In this document: positions 25,725-38,801 of the stretch, piece by piece
Numbering within the stretch: position 1 is the first letter of the stretch
Layout: every line of letters begins with the position of its first letter
DNA from: Tetrahymena thermophila SB210
Taxonomy: Eukaryota; Ciliophora; Oligohymenophorea; Hymenostomatida; Tetrahymenidae
Assembly: GCF_000189635.1 (NCBI RefSeq)
Contig: NW_002476353.1
Span: 992,001-1,056,000 of the forward strand
DNA length: 64,000 nucleotides
Direction: 5' to 3'
Notes under the pieces: generated by a model
What the model was told of the DNA's origin: nothing
What the model saw: the letters and a program-made list of their open reading frames with translations, nothing else
The model's database searches: none
Program-made: the position numbers and the translations under genes

Positions 25725-26466
25725 CAAAATGAATAAAAATTACTTTTGTTTATTTTATGATGATAAATATACTTTAATGTTTTAAATTATTATTTTTCAA
25801 AAAATAAATAAAATTTGTAAATTAAGGAATATTAAATTTTATTTGCATCAACAAAAAAATATCCTAACGATAAAAAAATTTCAATTAAGTATTGGTATTT
25901 GTATTTTACATTAATTTCTGGATAATAAAAAAGTTAAAGTTAAATATGAATTAATATTAAAGTTAGTAAATTTTTTTAAATTATTTTATTTACATTATTT
26001 AGTATTTAAATAAAAAGATAAAAATTAGGGTTAACCATTACACTAGAATTAATTATTTTATAATCAACTAACTAGTGTTTGAGCATTGCTTGCTAAAAAA
26101 TACATACCATTTTTATTGAAATTAATGATACCAAGTTTACTTATAAATTTAATTATACATTTATTTATTTTACAATTTAAATCATTTTTATTAGGTTTAA
26201 ATTCTTAAAATTTGTATTTATTTCCTATAAATAATCTTTATTTTTCTTTTCTTCTTATATAAAATTTAGCAAATAATTTGATTAGATATCAATTTCATAT
26301 ATTAATTACCACATCCTTTATTTATAATTTAAGTATACTTACAGAAATTATTTACATACCGATAATGTAGCTACAATAAATAATAGTTGTTAAAAATATT
26401 TAATGAGCTACAATGCAGGAGCTTGCTTATAAACATAATATTCAAAGTTAAAAATACAAATACAAA
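25725..26466. other. Convergent intergenic region
   Basis: AT-rich spacer between the pecanex and SDF2-like 3' ends. No gene seen. Confidence 0.5.
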
Positions 26467-27730
26467 TCAAAGATCATCTCTTCTGTTGAAATTAACTTCT
26501 TCATATTCATCTTCTTCAACATTTGCATCCTTTTTGGTATTAGAAGATGGGTTATAATGTTCTTCATCATCGTCATCATCATCATCATAGTCATTTAAAG
26601 GATCTTTATCGTTATCGTTAGAAAATTAACTTTTTTACAAGATTATACCCTTTTGATTTATTAACAAGCTATTTATCTTAAAATTAAAAATAATATTTAT
26701 TTACTCCAACAATTTTCCATTTTGTTTCATTGTCTTTTGATCTCTAGCAAGAAACTTCTAAATGATTCATAATAGGACAGTTAAAACCGCAGTTATTTTA
26801 ATTAAAGGAGAATCTTCTGCTTGTTGTTAAAAATTAGCTTGTATTTAAGTGTTAAAGATAAAATTCTGTCTTTCCTACTAGATCTGAACCTTTGGATTAA
26901 CCTATACATTCAATCACAAAATTGTCATCTATATTTATATATATGTATTGTTAAATGTGTGCTAAATAATATCAAATAAATTTCCTACTTCCATCGCTTT
27001 CACCATTTTATCCTTGAGCAGATATCTATATTTAAAGAAAATAATTCATTTTAAAATCAATCAAAAATGCTTATTTACTTCTAATTTATTGCTAACAGGT
27101 GATGCATGGTTAGATCCATATATGTTCTTTCCTGTGTTAATGTGCTCAAGACGAATAATATCACCACATTTAACAGTATTGGCTTTATAAAAGTTTTGTA
27201 AATTAATTATTTAGGATTCAGTAATTAGGTATTTAATTAGTTTACTAAAAGTTTAAATTGGCTTTCCATGACCGTGCTTGATTGTGAAATAGCTACCAAT
27301 TTCAGAGTCGCTTTCAGTTGCTATTTTGAATTTAGTTTTTTAAAATTAGCATATCTAAATTTTTTAAAAATATCAAAAATACCAGTTACAACTTAGCCTC
27401 TTGAACCAGAACCATAAGAAACATCCATGCTGTATAAACTTTTTAAATAAAACAAATTGATAGCTTATTATATGAATATGATAAAAATTAATTACTGATG
27501 TCTTGAATTTTAATTTCTAATTCTAAGGGTTGATCCATAATAAATTGCTTTTTGATCTAAATTTAATATTATTTTAAATGTTTTTCTAAAATTTAGACTA
27601 TTATTTTTTATGTAAATTTTTTCTATAATATAATACTTAATTCATTTTATATTTCTTCCTTAGTAGGATGCTCGTGGCAGTAAATAAAAGCAGAAGCTAG
27701 TATTAAAAAGCTAATTATATAAACCTTCAT
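26467..27730 (-). CDS. SDF2-like MIR-domain ER lumen protein
   Basis: Eight exons on the minus strand: 27637-27730, 27496-27556, 27383-27438, 27246-27320, 27079-27182, 26989-27025, 26705-26928 and 26467-26649, total 277 residues with all phases consistent. A signal peptide (MKVYIISFLILASAFIYC) is followed by MIR repeats: YYGSTLRIRNQ and SYGSGSRGQVVT; TVKCGDIIRLEHINTGKN and SNHASPVSNKLEISA; and a third degenerate repeat. This is the order seen in SDF2/SDF2L1, ER chaperone cofactors linked to protein O-mannosylation and quality control. The tail is strongly acidic and the protein ends in RDDL, a plausible KDEL-type retrieval signal. The last intron is taken as 55 nt; a 28-nt alternative in the same phase would add nine residues. 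Seven introns in 277 codons is the highest density in the window. Confidence 0.88.
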
Positions 27731-28470
27731 TCTTATTTGAGTTCTTTAAGTTTTCTCCTACTTGAATAAATTAATTTAAAGATTTTAATTAATGTATCTA
27801 TTAATAATTTATAAAGTTTTATTGTTTTTTGATTGTTATCAAAGTTTGATTTGATTTGATTTAATTTGTTTGAAAAAAGAGAAGATTTGCAAAACTTTCT
27901 TTATTATTAAACTAAGAAACTAACAAAGAAACAATTAAATAAATAAATAAATTACTATCAATCTCTTTATATTTTACGTGTAGCTACAATAATAATAGTT
28001 ACTTGTTGATTTAAGTATTGAATATTCAAAATTCTCTTAAATTTTTAACTAAAATCACTTCTACTTAATTCAAATAAATCAAAATAAATAAAAAAATTTC
28101 TTTTATCTTGCCTAAATAAAATGCTGTTCTAATATTCAATTAAATTTGCAGTATAATTTAATAAATATTTTATTTATAAAAATAATGATACATTTTATTA
28201 CTTAACTTAATAACTTTTCTTTTATTTGACATAATTCCTTCATATAACAATAAAATAATAAAAAAATTTCTGAAAAAAGTAAACAAGTTTTTTATTTAAG
28301 AAATCTTAATGGTGGAAATAAAATTTCATTTCATGCTATTTTTAATTTTTTTTGATAGAAAAACATAAAATTTATAGAAATCAGTCTAAATTATATTTAG
28401 ATTTTGAAAAAAAAGTGAGAGTTAATTTTACAAACATTTGAAATACAGAAATTTACTAAAATTTTATAAA
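27731..28470. other. Intergenic
   Basis: AT-rich spacer between the SDF2-like promoter side and the DDX24 3' end. No gene seen. Confidence 0.5.
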
Positions 28471-31200
28471 TCATCTTTAAGAATTTCTTCTCTTTTTATT
28501 AAATTTATCAGGTTAGTTATTATTTTTATTCTAATTATTATTTTTATTCTTGTTGTTGAATTTTTAGAATTTGTTTCCTTTTCCATGCTTTTATTATGGT
28601 TGTTACTGTTGTTACTGTTATTACTACTTATTTTATTCTTTTTGTTAGGATTTGTTCTTGCTTTTGCTGGCTTTTAATTGTTCTATTCTTTCTAAATATT
28701 TTTAAATTTAAGATGGCTCAAGGAACATATTGTTTGGTCTTCTATGAATCTATTTAATATCTTCTTTAATCTTTTTAAATTCTACTCTATCTTGCTTCAT
28801 TACTACTCTCTTCTTTGATAAATCTTCTTTAATTATATTTAACTCATTTTTAATTTCTTCGTCAACTTCTATTTCTGCTAATTTTGCATTTTTACTATAC
28901 CAAGCCTTCTCAACTTACTTTTGTCTAACAAGAAAATCACTTTTTTCAAGTTGTTAAGCACTGTCAATTAGAACTCCTATAAATTAAAAAAATTAAGATT
29001 TAATATAAATAAGAAAAATTAAAATTTTACTAATCTTATCTCTTTCTGTATGATTAATTTCAATATTCTAAATTCCCTATTCTTTGTCTAATTGTTTGAT
29101 TATTTTTTAGAATCTTTGACCATCCTTAGGACCAATTAAAGTGTAGCAAGTACCTGCTTTTCCGATACGAGCAGTTCTACCACTTCTGTGGATATATGTG
29201 TCAATATCTAATGGAACTTAGTAATGAACTACATTTTAAACAGAAGGAATATCTAAACCTCTAGCAGCAACATCAGTAGATACCAAAATACTGTACTAAT
29301 TTTAATAAAAAAATATTTATAATTACATAATTAAAAAAAATTTTAATCAATTACCTGTCCATTCTTAAACTAATCAAGTTTTTTAAGACGCTAACGTTGT
29401 TACATTTCAGAGTGCATACAGAGAACTTTCATTCCTAGAATTTCTAATAAGTGCACAATCTTTTTAGCATATGAGATCGAATTAGTGAAAATAATAGCAT
29501 TTTCAGTAGGTCTTTGTTATAAGTAGTGGTAAAGATAGAGAACTTTATCTTCTTCTACACAAACTGTCTTGCATTCCTTTAAATTCTTAGGAATCAACAT
29601 GGTTTATGTCAAATCAATTACTTTGTATTTTCCACTAAACTTGACTTTATTCATTAAGGCTTCCATTTTAGGAATCATTTTTTCTTCTTTTTCTTCTTCT
29701 TTAGATTTCTTCTTCTCTTTTTTCTCCTTATTAAGTTTTTTCTTTTCCTTTTTAGATAATGCCTTCACCTTATGTTTATTACCAGCAAACTGCTTAGTCA
29801 ATGTAGCACTTACTAAGAAAACTTTCAGTTTAGTGTTTCTTTTAGGTTTCTCTAAATTTAAACCTTCTAAGTTTTCTAAATCTTCTTCTCCTTCTTATTC
29901 ATTCTCCTCTTCACCTTCTAATTCTTAATCATCTAATTCATCTTCGTTTTCATTATGATCACCTTCTTCATTTAATTCATCTTAATTTTCATTTTCACTT
30001 TCTTAATCTTCTTCATTTTCTTCATCTTCTTCTTCATCAATTTCATTTCCGCTTTCTTCATCTTCTTAATTTTCTAACTCATTTTCATTCTATTCTTCTT
30101 AATCATCTTCTTCTTCTTCTTCTTCTTCCTCCTCCTCATCATCTTCATCTTCATCAGCTTCTTCTTCTTCATCAGCTTCTTCTTCTTCATCATCATCTAC
30201 ATCTTCAAAATCCTCTTCGTCTTCTTCTCCTTCCTATGATTCTTTGTCTTAAGTAGAATTAATGTAGTTTTCATCATCGAGGAAATCAAGATTAATGCCT
30301 TTTAATTCATTTTGATCAAGTTAATTATTCTTTCTAAGGGAAGCAAAGAACTTCTTGGCTTCATCACCTGATAAAGTCATGACTTCATTTTCACCGACTT
30401 AATCTAATTTATTTTTAGAAGATTGAGGAAGTTCTGCCTTTGTTCTTAGCTAAATAGTTTTAGTTTTCTTTTCTTTAATTAATTGATTGAGTCTCTAAAT
30501 ATCAGCCTTATTTTCGACGATTTCACCTTTATTATAAACTTTTTCAAGAATTTTATCCAATTCATCGAAGTGACCTAGTTCTACCATTCTGTCAGCTTCA
30601 TCCAAAACTAAATAGTCAAGCATGTATAATTTTTCTAAACACTCATGCTCATAATTATCAATCATATCCCAAAGACGACCGGGAGTTGCAATTAAAATAT
30701 CTGGAACATAACTAAGAATTCTTCTTTGCTTTTCTTTAGATATACCACCAACTATACTACCTATTCTGATTTGATCTTTTGAGTTTTAACTGATTTAATT
30801 GAGATGTTTTTCAATTTGGAGGACCAATTCTCTAGTTGGTGCAATAATTAAGCATCTAATATACTTTTCCTTTTTCTTTTGATCCTTTTTTTTTTCAGCA
30901 AATGCACCAGACTTGTCATAAAGAATTTCACTAACAATTGGAATACCAAAACTTAAAGTTTTACCAGAACCCTTTAGTATTAAAATAATAGATGAATTTA
31001 TGCTTACATTTACAATTAAGTTGTAAAAAAATATTTACTGTTTGGGATGCGATTAAAAAATCATTATAATTTCTATAGGTATTCAAAACATAAGCTTAAA
31101 TTTCTGTAGGATTATTGAAATTATTGTCCTTAAGTGACTAAAGGACCTATGGGTGGATTAAGTCCCATTTACTCCAGTCTTAATTTGTTTAATGACTCAT
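28471..31200 (-). CDS. DEAD-box RNA helicase, DDX24/Mak5 type
   Basis: Exons 31039-31200, 29355-30971, 29031-29295 and 28471-28976; introns 67, 59 and 54 nt; 849 residues. The protein starts almost at the Q motif (NNPTEIQ). Motifs in order: ASQTGSGKT (split by intron 1), APTRELVLQI, GG, ATPGR, DEAD at about 178-181 in the subfamily-specific DEADRMVELGHFDEL, SATLT at about 440, FTNSISYAKK, QQRQRLKKLDQF, STDVAARGLD, HRSGRTAR. The GHFDEL and KVIDLT patterns point to DDX24/Mak5, needed for 60S ribosome assembly in the nucleolus. About 245 residues separate DEAD and SAT; most are a Glu/Asp run, followed by a Lys-rich block. The C-terminus is Lys/Gln/Asn-rich and basic. The short N-terminus lacks the extension found in animal DDX24. 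Confidence 0.93.
29840..30260 (-). repeat. Acidic (GAA/GAT)n tract in the helicase gene
   Basis: Coding-strand repeats of GAA, GAT, AAT and CAA triplets encode the Glu/Asp-rich insert of the DDX24-type protein. Locally it is a near-perfect trinucleotide run, the densest being near 30100-30200. Confidence 0.85.
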
Positions 31201-32453
31201 ATTTGCTTGTGTATAATTTATGCTTGCTTGTTAATAGTAAATGATAATGCTTTATTCACTGCTATTTTGTTTATTAAATAAATAATTTATTAAATTAAAT
31301 TTTAACCTTTGGGCTTAATTTATCAAATGTGATGAATCTTTTTCATTGATTTATCTAAAAATATTAGATTTAAACATTCACTATGAGCAATTAACATGAT
31401 TAAATACAATCAATTTTTGTTGTTCAAAATAAAGCGATCAAGCAGATGATCATGCCTTTAATTCTACTTGCTTAAAGTTAATTAATTTTGTGCTTTTGAT
31501 AAAAATCTTAATAAAAACAGTATAAAATAAAATTATTATAAAATTTAATATTTTTTTTTTTAAAATTCATTTCAGTTTTAGTTTTTTAAAAATAAATAGG
31601 ATTAAATAAATAGAAAAAAATTATTTCAAAATAATTAAAAGAGTTTAAAAATGACAAGAACTGTCAGAGTATAAGCAAAATTATAATTTTTGCTTTATAA
31701 CGAATTTAAAAATTCAAATGATGTATTGCAGATCTTTTTCTTTTTAATATAAAAATTTACTGTTAGCCAAGTAGATTATTCAATTGAATTATATATTTTG
31801 CTTTTCTCTCAGCTATTTACTTAAAAAAATTGATCTAAAAATGTATTAATTAGAATAAATTATTTATCTTTATTAAATAATAAAATAATTAACTATTTGT
31901 TTAAAAAATATTTTTTTTTTCTAAAATATAAAAAAAAGAATATAATTTCATGTGCTTTATTTAATTTTGAGCAACTATAACTATTAACTTTAACTGGTTA
32001 TTTTAAATAAATTATTTTGATATAATTGAGAGCATAAGGCACATATTATTGAGATTTGGTGGTTAATATTTAAAACATTTCGTTGATTACATGTATTTCT
32101 AAAAAAATAAAATGGCGAAACCCATTTACTTGACTAATAAATATCTAACAGTTTAAATAATTTTTTTTTCTTTCTTTCTTAAAATTGGCAATATCATCAT
32201 AAATACACATAAAATATGATGAATGATTTATAGAATTAAAAAAATATACATAAATAAATAGATTTCTTTAAACAGAACTCAAGAGAAATATTAATCAATT
32301 TTTCAATTTATAATTATTTATAAAATTTATATCGTGTTTTGTGTTTTGAATTTTTCATCAATTTAAAAAGAAAATATATTCTTTTTTGATTAACGTTTAA
32401 ATTAAAAACAAAAACATAAAAATCAACAGAAAAGAAAGAAAAAAGAAATTAAA
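31201..32453. other. Divergent intergenic region
   Basis: AT-rich 5' region between the helicase and the EF-hand gene. No additional gene or RNA seen. Confidence 0.5.
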
Positions 32454-35400
32454 ATGCTTAAAAATTTCAACAAAGCTTTGAATTAGAAATCTCAAAATCC
32501 AGCATAGCAATTGCCTACTGCAAACTAAAAGCCAGCAGCAGTAGCTACAGGTGCTAAAACTGTAGCATCAAAAGGCGTATCTAAGCATGAGTAAATGGAA
32601 TTACTAAATCTTTTAGATAAATGCACATGTAATAATAATATGATTAATTAATTGAATTTTGATAATTTTGCTTTCAAATATTTGCAATTGAAAAAAATTA
32701 AAGAAATATATTAAAATTGAAATAAATGTAAATTAATAGAAATAATGAAAGATGATAGATTAAATTTAAGAAATCTTATTAAAGATGGACAAGGGTAAGA
32801 ATTAGAAGAGATTATTTTGAAACATAAAAAAAAACAAGGTAAATTATTGAAATTTGTATTTATTTATACATGAATAGTGAAAGACGAATTTCTTAATAAT
32901 TAAACAAATATTAAATAGTTAATTAATTAATTAATTTTCGTTCTTTCTTTAATAGGATTATTAACATTTTTTAAATTTTGAAAGGAATTATAGTCCAAAT
33001 CAATATATTTAAAAATTTTAATAATTACTTTTTATATCCAAATGAATTAATTTTTTTATTCAGATTGAATGACTGTTTTTAAAAATTTTATTTTATATCG
33101 TTGAATTTTATTTAAATTATATTAACAATCAATCTATCTATATCAAAAGATATTTAAAACTTAACTCTTGATCTCAGAAAATACTTAAATAAGACTAAAT
33201 TCAGAGGCGGCTAAACTCCATCTTCTAACACCAATATTGCTCCTACTCCTAACTAAAAAGGCTCTTAAGTGAATCTTTAATAAACTTTTGGAGATTAGCG
33301 CTAAAGCAGAAAAAGCGAATAAGATTCAATTTATAGACAGCAAAAAACTTTTACAGATGCTCTAAACGTGCAATAAAATAATTCATCTTAAGACGAAAAT
33401 ATGGTAAATATTTACTTTTTTTGCAATGAATTTTAATAAATATTCTATTTTAATAGCAGTTTACTTTTGAACAACAAAGAGTTTAACAATAATTATAGAT
33501 GTAAATGAGATAATAACAGTAATAATTAATGCAATAATAGTAGCTTGAATAATAAATTAAATAGTAAAACTAATATCCTCAAAAAATGAGTCCCTTTAGA
33601 CGCCCTTAACAATAGCAAATACAAGAATTAAATAACACTAATTCCCCTTTGAAATAGTCAAATCAAAATGTCTTTGATTAAGATAATGTTCATGCAAATG
33701 ATTATCACTAATAATCTTACGTCAACACTTCTTAATCTAGAGGTGAGTAGATAGTCACAGAGTACAATGAAGATGAGGATTAGCACGTCTTATAGATGCA
33801 ATAGCAATCAGTTTAAAACCAACAAGTCGAGGTAAATGAAAACGAAGAGAGCACTCTACGTAAAAGACTTTAAGAAACTTAAAATGATGAGGGAAATATG
33901 GAAGATGAGCAATAATACAACGAATAAGAATTATAGGAAGACTAAGATCTTGAATAACAAAATTAAGATATGTTAGAGTATTAACAATAATAAGAGGAAG
34001 TCTACTAACAATAAGAAGAATACTAATTGAATACTTAGTCTCAATTCTCATAGAATCAATTAAGTGAGCTAAAACAAAATTAATATGAATCTTAGTAGAG
34101 CTAATAAGCTGCAATTAGTGACTCAGCTATGGTAACTTAAAATTCTTAGGAACTCACTCTAGAGTAGTAGAATTAATATTTACATAATTTAGAGAGCTAA
34201 TAGAATTATTTCTAATAATAATTTTCTTCTTAAATAAGAAGAAGCAGCATGGGATAATCTGAAGGCCATGTCGAAATGAGTGATCAATAAATGGAGTAAG
34301 CTATCTATGCAGAATAGCAAAGAATTTTATAATAAGAATAAGAAATGGAAAGAGTAAAAAGGGAGAGAGAACAATATATCTAACAAGCTATTTAAAGATC
34401 TGAGTAGTCTCGCTTTGGAAATTTCTAAAATAATAGGGAAGACTGCAATAACGAGGAGAATAATTGTTAAGGATAAGACTATCAAAGCTGCGAAGATGAA
34501 AACGAATCAGAAGGCCATCACGAAGAAGAATTCTTTGATTAAATTAATGATCTTGACTAAAAGGAAGAAACATTAGCCAAACCTAACTTACTTAAGCTAG
34601 GAAGTCTGCAAAGAGGAAACTCATACTAAATTGCAGATGATCCTGTTACTCCTATGAATCATCCAGTTCATATGGACAGCGGAGTTTAATATGCTCCTGT
34701 CAAACACAGAATGGAAGAAATGACAGAATCAAATGACGATCCTTTCAGCTTATAAAAGAGATTATCATAATAAGTCTCTAATGTTAAGAGTTAGTATTCT
34801 GATGTTAAGTTACGCGATGAAAATGGTGAATAAAGATACCAACTCGATACATAAAACTCAAAGAGAAATGATACTTAGGAAAGTGGTAATAAATACAATT
34901 CCAACTCTTACAGTTAAAATAAATATAATTCAGTGAGAAAGAGTAATAATGATGTTGAAATCACAACTGAGTTAATTTAGCATAACTTTGAAGTTCAAAT
35001 GGAAAAGGCTTATTTAGAATAATAAAAACTAAAGAGTGCTTCAAGAGATTAAAATAATCTCTTCGAAGAAAAGTCATTTTCATCTGCTTATGGATAACAA
35101 GTATCAGCAGAAAAGCAATAATTCAACCATATGAATCTATTTAATTGTGCCATGAGTGGATTTGAATAGGAATCTGTATAGTAACCATATTCTGCTAGAA
35201 AGGAACAATAATAATATGACTCCAAAGTAATTTACAATGTTGACAACTATGTAAGAAGTGCCACTAATCAATTTACTTAACCTAATGAAGAGATTGACGA
35301 TTCCTGTTCTATTAACTTTGCTAACGAAAAGGTTGAATTAAAGTATAATGTTGAAGAAATGTTAGAATCATCTGTCCGTGAAAGTAATTTATAAAATGCT

Positions 35401-37067
35401 CCTTAACCCACATACATGCCTAAGAGCGAAATTTTGAAGGTATTTTAGAATGAGCAATCATTTTAACAAAACAATTCTTATTCCCTCCCAACAGTTAATA
35501 TTAATAACAGTACAACTTTAAATGTTGTTCAAAAAACCTATGATAATTACTACGCTGAAAGAGTAGCAATTGATTTATCAGGAAACCACAATCTTTTCTA
35601 AAAGAAGACAATTCCTTCTGCTCCTATAAACATTTATAGCACACCTTCTTAGACTAAGTATTAATCTGTTGGCGTTTCCTAAGAATAAAATTCAAATGGC
35701 AAAATATATTCATCTAGTGTATTACCTCCTTCTATCCTCAAGTCTCCTGCATTCAGAAGGGAATATCTTAGGGGAACTGCTGATCCTTCTGCTAACAAAG
35801 TAAGATCATATTGGCTAATTAGATTGATTTTTTAATTATACTATTCAATAAATAAATTTTTAAAAAACTATTTTATCAAATACATAAAATATTTTTCATT
35901 ATTTCATAGGATAGAGTCACCAGTATGCTTTCTCCCAGCAGAGAATACCAAAAGCTTGATCCCTCCAAAGATCCTATTAAGAAAAAATATAATCATTTGT
36001 TCACTTCTCCCTAGTTGATGAAACAATGCAATGTGGATTTTGAGAAGGAAAATATTGGTATATCTTATTCACCAGAAAGTCAAAAGCAATTTGTCAATTC
36101 AGAACGTGAACTGATAGAGCAAGAGACAAAAGAGTTTTTAAAACGCTCAGTTGAGAGAAGTGCTTAAAGAGCTCTATAAACAAACAGCAACGTCTTCAGT
36201 AGTTACGAACCTTAAGAAATAGTAACTTCTCGTCTAAGAGACTCATCAATTCCTAAAAAATCTATCAATTTTGCTAAAAGCCCCTATTCCACCAAAAATT
36301 TAAAAGAATCTTTGATGAATACTCCAAATTTGAAGCAAAGCATTTAGCTCCCAATGTTTTTGACTAGCGCTAGTGTTTGTGCCAATACAGATAAAGCATT
36401 TTATGTTTCTAGATTCACTCTTTACAATAAAACTGCTTAAGAAGTTTTTGATATTATTTTTGGTAATCAAATTTTCTAAGACAAGGTGACAAAAATGGCT
36501 TTCAGAAACCGCTTGACCTACCACTATCCCACAATCCCTACTAATGAAATAGATGGATTCTTTGACTTTTTGGATATTGTAAATACATTTTTCATTAAAA
36601 TAAAATTTGTTAAATAAAATAAATAAAAATAGAATTAAGATTAAGTTCTTGAAGTCAACGAAGTAGGACCAGTTCTAATGAGCATTTGTGATTATAAATC
36701 TAAAGAAAATGGAAAATTAATTTAGGTTTTTAACTTTTTGGATGTTGATAGAAAAGGATTTATTACAAGACTTGAAACTGAACATCTTATACACACATCT
36801 ATAATAAAGAAAAACTACCATAACACAGCCCTCAATCTCTCTAAATAGTAATTACAAATCATTATTGAATAATTATAAATATTATTATATAAAAAAAGAT
36901 TATTTAAGGAGGTTGATATTGAACAAAAGGGATACCTTACTTACTGGGAGCTCTACAGCTGGTAATTTATTTTGAAAATGAAAAAAAATAAAATTAAATA
37001 TTTTTGTAAAATCAATAGTAAAAAATAAGAATCTATCAAATAACTAATTGATATCCTAACTTGTTGA
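32454..37067 (+). CDS. Large Gln-rich protein with C-terminal EF-hand pair
   Basis: Exons 32454-32628, 32740-32838, 33150-33403, 33457-35799, 35910-36578, 36633-36847 and 36899-37067; phases agree throughout, giving 1307 residues. The N-terminal 120 residues hold a short helical segment. The bulk (exon 4, 781 codons) is Gln/Glu/Asn-rich, with a huge density of TAA/TAG glutamine codons, and is probably disordered with coiled-coil stretches. The C-terminus has two EF-hand loops: DVDRKGFITRLE at about 1212 and DIEQKGYLTYWE at about 1253. Both have acidic positions 1, 3 and 12, Gly at 6 and a hydrophobic residue at 8, so they may bind Ca2+. A 57-nt stretch near the end (36962-37018) has GT-AG ends and a length divisible by three; it may be retained or spliced. 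No orthologue recognised. Confidence 0.8.
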
Positions 37068-37733
37068 TTGTAATTGCAATATATAAATAAATAAATAAAC
37101 CAACAAACTAAAAAGCACAATTATAATTTAATTAGGTATAAGGTGCTGCTATAAAACAATGCTAAAATATAAATAAAAAATTAAATTATATTAATTAAAT
37201 CTTATATAAATATCTATCTATCTATTTTCATATTTCCAGTTGCTAATATTATAATTATGTATCATAAATACTCGCTCCTCATTTAATTAAATCAATCATC
37301 TTTATTAATATCAAATTATTTATATATTATTTCTCTTATAAAATTCTATTTTCTCCTTTAATAATTCAACTGATTCAAAAAATATCAAAGAAATTCAAAT
37401 TGTAGTTCACTTAATTATTTAAACATTAAAAAATTCCTTTTAAACTAAATGGAAGAGATATTTGTATGATTTAAAATGAAAATATTGGATAATTACTAAA
37501 CATTTAAATGAGTGAAGAGTAGGTGATTTATATTAAAATTAGAGATATGATTTGAAATGTATTTCAAAATTGTTAAAAAAATTAACAGAAAGAATCAAAT
37601 AATTAATTGATTAAACAAATAAATAAATAACTAAATAACTCAATAACTAACTAATTAATATTCATTCTACTAAAATCTTATCTATTCTTTAAAATCTAAC
37701 TAAATAAAATAATATAATATAATAAATAAATAA
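37068..37733. other. Intergenic
   Basis: AT-rich spacer with AAAT-type simple repeats between two plus-strand genes. No gene seen. Confidence 0.5.
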
Positions 37734-38801
37734 ATGTCTAAGTGTATAAAATGGCTCTTTTTTTTAGGTGGTTTGTGCTCTATAGTAGTCTTATGTGCTA
37801 TCAATATCCCTAGTAGGTTGACTTTAAAATATAATTTTACTGAGTTACCTTTAGAAAATGATCTAGAAATTTAATATAATATGAAAAATAATGATTCAAA
37901 TCAAGACTAATTTGATACTGCGAGCAGTTTTTATGAGTTCATTAATTATTCTTGTTTCTCTTTAATAGATTTTATAATTATTGTTGGCATCGAATTTTTG
38001 AAAGTTTTGCTTTTCAAAAAGCCGTTATATTTGGAAGTAGAAGGAGACAATTAAATTTATGATGAAGAAAAGGTTCCTAGCTATGTTGAAACAAAAAAGA
38101 AAAGACACTTATTAGATGAAAAAGAAATTCCTATAGTATAATTAATTGTAACAGTCATATTGATAGTGAAGGATATGATGATACTTCCATTATCTCTTAT
38201 AGCTTTTAAATATGAAAAAATAACTGGCTTAGTATAATACGGATAATTAATTCTACACACACTAGGCTCTCCTTAGGTACTTTTATCTTTTTAGCATTTA
38301 GCTTATAGTAGGCTAGGAATTATTCAGGATATAGCAGAAGATACAGAAGGAGAATAGAAGATTGATAAAATTGTTAGTTGTTTAATGCATTTTATGAGAG
38401 TCTATATTTTATTTATAATTTTAATTCTATGTCCATTACTTGTAGTAGGATCTATTTTTGGAACTATAATAGTTTTTGTTTATTCTTTTGCAGCTCTTGG
38501 GATATTTATACCTGGCTTACTAATACTTTATGCTTTTAAAAGAAGAGGATTCTCAAATAGATTCTTTATGCCACTTCTTTTAATTATTTTTATCGGTGTT
38601 GGTATGATTACAGTAATATCTTATGTGACTAGCATCGGAGTATTGCTAGCAGATAGTTCTTCAGTTAAATCAATTTTTTAATTTTTCCTTGGTCCAAATA
38701 CCTTTAATTTTTGGTATTTTGCATCTAATTATTAAGGAAATAGCTAAAATAGCTGGAGAGACAAGTTGTATTATGTAATAAGGATAATAGCAGTAATTTG
38801 A
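37734..38801 (+). CDS. Polytopic membrane protein of unknown family
   Basis: Intronless frame of 355 residues, ATG 37734 to TGA 38799-38801. I do not recognise it. It has an N-terminal hydrophobic segment (residues 6-24), a loop rich in Asn/Asp, a second segment near 80-100, an acidic and basic loop (EEKVPSYVETKKKRH region), a paired segment near 140-170, and three close hydrophobic stretches from about 215 to 300, the middle one containing PGLLILYAFKRRG. Overall it looks like a 6-7 helix protein with cytosolic charged loops. It sits between the EF-hand gene upstream and a convergent cullin gene. Codon use and length support a real gene, but no function can be assigned. Confidence 0.75.

Noticed and set aside
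26677-26704. 28-nt intron in the SDF2-like gene
   Set aside because: A 55-nt intron in the same phase (26650-26704) matches the size of its neighbours better.
33755-34114. Minus-strand ORF of 119 codons
   Set aside because: Antisense to the Gln-rich exon 4 of the EF-hand gene.
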